Source: Lojkania enalia (lineage: Eukaryota; Ascomycota; Dothideomycetes; Pleosporales). Taken from it: 64,000 nucleotides of DNA. Within the stretch, counting starts at the first letter, position 1; each line of letters begins with the position of its first letter. Below are positions 59,657-64,000 of the stretch, one piece after another. The DNA lies in NCBI GenBank assembly GCA_010094045.1, contig ML986632.1, positions 69,036 through 133,035 on the forward strand, written 5' to 3'. The notes under the pieces were generated by a model. The model was not told where the DNA came from. It was given only the letters and a program-made list of their open reading frames with translations, and did no database searches. The translations under genes and the position numbers were made by a program.

Positions 59657-62061
59657 ATGCTCTCGTCCATGTCCCCGACGACGCCTGGCACCCAAGGAGG
59701 CCAGCCGCTGGCGTACATCCAGAGCCCCACGAGCGCGCGCTCGCAGACGTTCAAGCGCCCGGCGTCCAGCGACGACGAGGATCACCATGGCGACGACGCG
59801 GGCGGGCAGGCGTCGCAGCAGGGCGCGCGGCGACAAACCGCAGTGAAACGGGCGTGCAACGAGTGCCGGCAGCAGAAGGTATGTGCTCCGTCTCATATTC
59901 GGAGCCCTCGAACAATGTCGATGTCTTGCTTTGTTCCCCGCTGACGCCTTCGTCCTCCACAGCTCCGGTGCAACGTCCAGCAAGACCCCTTCCAGAGCTG
60001 CTCGCGATGCCGCAAGCAGGGCCTCAAGTGCGTCATCGAGCCCAATTTCAAGCGCATTGGCAAGCGGAACCGCAATGCCGAGATGGAGAAGGAGATGGAG
60101 GCGCTGCGGGAGCGTCTGGCCGTGTACGAGGGCAGAGCGGCCATGCCAAACCAGTCCTTGCTAAACCCCCCACAGCCCACGACCGAGAGCCACCCCTTCG
60201 CAGGCGGGCCAACCCACTCAGAGGAAGACGATGCGTATCTGCAGTCTCAGCACCAGCAGGTGGCGGCGACATCACTGCTGGATCTGCGGAGTGGGTCCCC
60301 CATGTTTCATTCCTTGGGCGAAGTGAGACTTGCTCCTGCACAAGTCATTGAGCTGTTCACCGAGTTCTTCCATTCCTACCACCCGTTTCTACCCTTCCTA
60401 GATCCGACCCGTTCGCCGGACGATGTCTGCTCCAAGGATTCGAAGCTGCTGTTCTGGGCCATTATCAGCGTGGCAGCCCGTCACTACGAGCCTGATGTCG
60501 GACTCCTCAACCGCCTCAAGGAGCCATTGACCAACCTAATATGGCAGACCATCAAGATGCAACCAAACCATCACGTGGTGAAAGCATTGTGCCTGCTCTG
60601 CACCTGGCCCCTCCCCGCTAGGACCACCGTGACGGACCCTACCTTCATGCTTTGCGGCGTCATGATGCAGATTGCTATGCAAATAGGCCTCCACCAGCCC
60701 ACACATCCACAAGATTTCTCCCGGACGAAGGTGCGATTACGGCAGGAGGACATTCATGACAGGCTGAGGACATGGGCAGTATGTAATATCGTAGCTCAGA
60801 CGTAAGTATACACTCCACATAAGCACGGAACTCCTCGACTAACTAGCAGGCAGCGTGTCCACCGGTTACGGCCAGCCATCTATAACGCTCTATGACTCCA
60901 CCCTAGAATTCAGGCAGGATGACGAGGACCATATGAGAATAATACCCCCCAATCTATTTGTCCGGCTGCGCCAGGAAATGGCTGCCAGTCGCATCAATAA
61001 GTTGCTTTATTCTTCTAATATCCATCGCTTCTCAGACAACGCGGCGACAACGTATATGAATCTCGAAGCTGACCGTTTAAACGAGGAACGGGGCTTGATG
61101 GACGGAGTGGATAAAGGTAAGCTCGTCTAGACCTATCGAATTAAACGAAGCTAGTTGACTTACTTGGGGTACAGAGCTCGAGGACCTCTTCCATCGTGCA
61201 GTGTCTCTACACCTTCATCTTTATTCATTTTTCAATACCGAGATTAAATTAGAGCGACGGGACGACCTCCTCGCCTTGTATTTCACTGCCACCGGTTTCC
61301 TTGAAGCCGCTTTCCGTCTTCAGAAAGACAACAGGCTAAAATACGCCCCGTACTACATTACGCAAATGGCGCTCGCCGCCGGTTTTGCCCTGCTTAAGCT
61401 GCTCAATTCCGATTTTGCAGGCAGGTTACCTTTTGATCAGGGCCGCCAATTTGTCTTGCAAACCATTGATGCTATGCGCAAATCAAAAGTTATGCAAAAT
61501 GACCTGTCAGATAGGCTGGCCGAGGTTCTTGCCCAGTTATGGAAAGAGAGCTCGCGCGGCCGGAGCAGCCTCCACAGCATGTCTCAGTCTCCAGTGGCTG
61601 GAAATCCCGGTATAGCAACAATGTTCAACAGCCAGAGCCACCCCCAACAGCCACAACATCGCAGGGAAAGCTCCGGTATGCTTGAAGATCCACTCGGTCT
61701 CATAATCCGCTCCCGTATGAGTATGAGCGTAGTGTTTGATTGCGTCTGGCGCTGGCGTGAATCCCAAGTGAGCAACGCTTCGGAGCAACTCGACGCGACT
61801 GTAGTCAATAATCCTACCAATCCGGATAGCTCGACCAATTCGACACCCCCCCCGGGAGCGGTAGTCGAGAATCCCGCCCATGGTCTACCGAACTTCAACC
61901 CGCAACTCAATACTTTGAGTATGCCATTGACTCTGACGAATGGGCTCACAAGCGCCAATAGCTTCGAAATCTTCGATCCAGTGAGCTGGATGCTGGAGTC
62001 ACAGACTGAGTGGAACGCTCAGTATAATACCGGGACGTTTTCTCATGATTTCGGCGCTTGA
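59657..62061 (+). CDS. Leu3-type Zn2Cys6 transcription factor
   Basis: Exons 59657-59878, 59963-60801, 60854-61116 and 61175-62061 (introns 84, 52 and 58 bp) give 736 residues. The zinc cluster is Cys67-x2-Cys70-x6-Cys77-x9-Cys87-x2-Cys90-x6-Cys97. The long x9 loop, the RACNECRQQK start and the following basic, helical stretch (FKRIGKRNRNAEMEKEMEAL) match the Leu3/LeuB group, which controls branched-chain amino acid and some nitrogen genes. Intron 1 falls inside the cluster, after Lys74. The regulatory domain shows FFHSYHPFLPFLDP, LLFWAIISVAARHYEPD and CNIVAQT joined to VSTGYGQPSITLYD. The C-terminus is Asn/Pro/Ser-rich with a final acidic aromatic patch (FDPVSWMLESQTEWN). Paralogs of Leu3 exist in fungi, so the exact target set is uncertain and I give no gene symbol. 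Confidence 0.92.
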
Positions 62062-62941
62062 AACCTGGAAACTAAGAACTTTTGAGCGCAGCCCGTCACG
62101 TAACAGTGAAGATTGAGCTTTTTAGTGAAACTGGCATTTTCATATTTCCAACACAATTGATCCACTATTTTTGCTCAGTGGCCTCGTCTGCAGTTGAGGT
62201 TGCTTGTGGAGCTCTTATTCCCTAACTTGGTATTTCGGTGTTCTAGGTTATTATATTCCTCTTCTGATACCTTCGTTTTGGAGCTGTGGCAGGGTTCGTT
62301 TTTAGCGTGGCGTTTGGGAAGCTAGAGTATATCTCTTTTTATATAGTTATGTTCGGTATTGTGATTTCTCTAATGCGCCAGGTTTGGATTGGAGGTTTTG
62401 TGTGGATGATTGCCACGACGGTATATGCAATGGCACGAAAAGGGAAGCAAATGCATAAAAGGAGGACAATTAGGTGCGAAACTCAGACCCTAAGTAGTTC
62501 TCCATTTGAAACTCGTGCTGCAAGTTGAATGGCCATGATGAATATGAAACGGTTTGGCGCGTGCTCAAGCTTGAAGGCGGAGAGGTCGTTCGGTGCGTAG
62601 ATTGGTAATGAAACTGTATATCACCCATTTTTTTTTTTTTGGGTCGTCGACGGATTGTGAAATTTTACATGATTCTTTCCTTGCACTACCGATATCTGAT
62701 TTTATGAATTCGAGATGCTGTTTTACAAGATTTCCAATTCTCTTCCCGAGATATGAACGTCTCTAAGAGAAAAGTTGCTCTTTGGTCTTATCAAAAGCGA
62801 AATGCAGCAAGTGGTAGTAGTATACGTCCCCGGAGGGAAGGAGCTACGCTATAAGTTTTTAATTCTTCTGGTCGTTGTATTTCTCATTCGCTCCCTACTA
62901 AGGCTCATACGACTAGGTGATCGTCCTTTCATTCTTTGATC
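62062..62941. other. Intergenic region
   Basis: The 3' region of the regulator and the promoter of the next gene, with a T run near 62630-62640. No gene recognised. Confidence 0.5.
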
Positions 62942-64000
62942 ATGCCGCCGCACAGTATCTATAAAGAACTTGGTGACGATAAAGCTGTCGATGACGCCAG
63001 TCCTTCACCGCCTCTTCCGTGGGGTTCTCTACCCCATATACCCATTTCGTCTTCAAAAGGGACTCGTCTACAGGCATATTGTTTCGCTTATAGCGCCTCT
63101 TTCGTTTCGTCTCTAATCCTAATCCTCATGCTAGTCTGGCATATAACATATATGCTCATCGAGAAGTCTCCAAGCTTTTGGGATGATGGAATGCCGGAGG
63201 AATGGATGGAATGGTGGGTATCGACCTATTTCACTATCTCGAGAAAAGTACTCTGGACGGCGTTGTTTATCTTTGTACGTATTCCCCCACATGTGGTTAG
63301 GTTTACGAGAGAGCCTTGCTTGCTTCGGTGAGACGTTACTGGGGAATTGCTTACCGGATTGTGAACAGATACCCATGAATGTCTTTCACGCAATTTTCGC
63401 CCTAAATCATTATCACGACCTCCTCGAACACCCTCGCCCACCCCTCACAATCTACGATCCGCAGTACGGCGGGAAGGATATCTGTCAACACACAAATCCA
63501 AACAGCCACTATAAGCCGCCTAAGCACCATCCGTTATTCCACCCTCGGCTTCGGTCTAGGACGCGCTTGCTGCTCCAGTGTGCCTACGATGTTCTTCTCA
63601 TTGCACTCATCGCCCTACTCATAGGTGTGGTACTCAAAGACTCGATACCTGGAGGGACAAGCTCCAAGTTCTGCAATTACGATTTCGTAGTCAATGGAGA
63701 TAGAGCAGGCCTTGTCTGGCAAGACGGTACACTGAGGACAACGAGTGATTGGCCTGGCACCAAATTTGAGGAACTGGCGCCCCCACTAAAGCAGATCAAC
63801 AACTTTTACTTCAGGTGTCGAAAAGCGGCCTACGAAGTAACTAGTACGGGGGCAATAGTCGCGGTCATTGGGTTTATAGTCATGGTCCTCCATACCTTCA
63901 TCACGGCATTCAGGATCTGGGATTACACACATCGTCAGGAAGAGGAGGACACCGAAAATCCGGCACCACCTCCGACTCCAAGAGATCTCGACCCTTCAAC
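62942..64000 (+). CDS. Four-helix integral membrane protein, truncated by the window end
   Basis: Exon 1 is 62942-63274. A 94-bp intron (GTACGT donor, AACAG acceptor) leads to exon 2 from 63369, which stays open to the last base, so at least 321 residues are visible. The first in-frame ATG is 62942 (MPPHSIYKELGDDKAVDD). Four hydrophobic helices are seen: FVSSLILILMLVWHITYMLI, VLWTALFIF joined across the intron to IPMNVFHAIFAL, LLIALIALLIGVVL, and AIVAVIGFIVMVLHTFITAF. The order (helices 1-2, a His-rich loop, helix 3, an extracytoplasmic loop with conserved-looking Trp and two Cys, helix 4, an acidic Pro-rich tail) resembles small fungal membrane proteins of unknown function. I do not recognise the family. 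The C-terminus is outside the window. Confidence 0.7.

Noticed and set aside
1..64000. tRNA, rRNA, CRISPR arrays and intact transposons
   Set aside because: No tRNA B-box with a foldable partner, no rRNA-like sequence, no regularly spaced repeats and no transposase or reverse transcriptase motif were recognised by eye. A tRNAscan-SE and repeat-library search would settle this.

Overview
The window looks like nuclear DNA of a filamentous ascomycete (Pezizomycotina). Almost every gene is split by short introns (mostly 45-95 bp) with GT...AG ends and CTAAC/CTGAC-type branch points. The proteins are typical of that group: a secreted fungalysin, two Zn2Cys6 regulators, a Spa2 polarity scaffold, Tim50, an EDEM-type mannosidase, Hos2, Yng2 and ribosomal protein eL34. 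I cannot place it to class or species from the sequence alone.

Layout. 1-5.5 kb holds no gene I can support, apart from the promoter and 5' region of a Myb/SANT gene (5.5-6.9 kb). A gene-free 4 kb follows. Next come an aldo-keto reductase (11.0-12.1 kb), a membrane-anchored two-module amidohydrolase (12.8-15.8 kb) and, convergent to it, an M36 metalloprotease (16.5-18.5 kb). From 21 to 32.6 kb genes are dense: Mnl1/Htm1-like GH47 and Tim50 diverge from a short shared promoter, then an F-box-like/TPR-like protein, a small tail-anchored protein, an orphan gene and an NAD-type malic enzyme. 32.6-41.7 kb is gene-poor and AT-rich. It contains two decayed copies of one fungal gene family and one intact D-2-hydroxyacid dehydrogenase. 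41.7-64 kb is dense again: Zn2Cys6 regulator, Hos2 histone deacetylase diverging from the Yng2 NuA4 subunit (with a broken acidic reading frame between them), Spa2, a GH43 enzyme, eL34, a Leu3-type Zn2Cys6 regulator, and a four-helix membrane protein running off the window.

Most gene models were assembled by hand, joining open frames through splice sites so that protein motifs and reading frames agree. Several differ from a single-ORF reading. Mnl1 gains a signal-peptide exon, the Myb gene starts in another frame, eL34 needs a 6-nt microexon, and two genes (yng2 and the malic enzyme) need GC-AG introns. I see no new multi-gene defence, mobile or biosynthetic system. The most unusual items are the splicing oddities, the decayed paralog pair, and the hos2/yng2 divergent locus with its broken reading frame.
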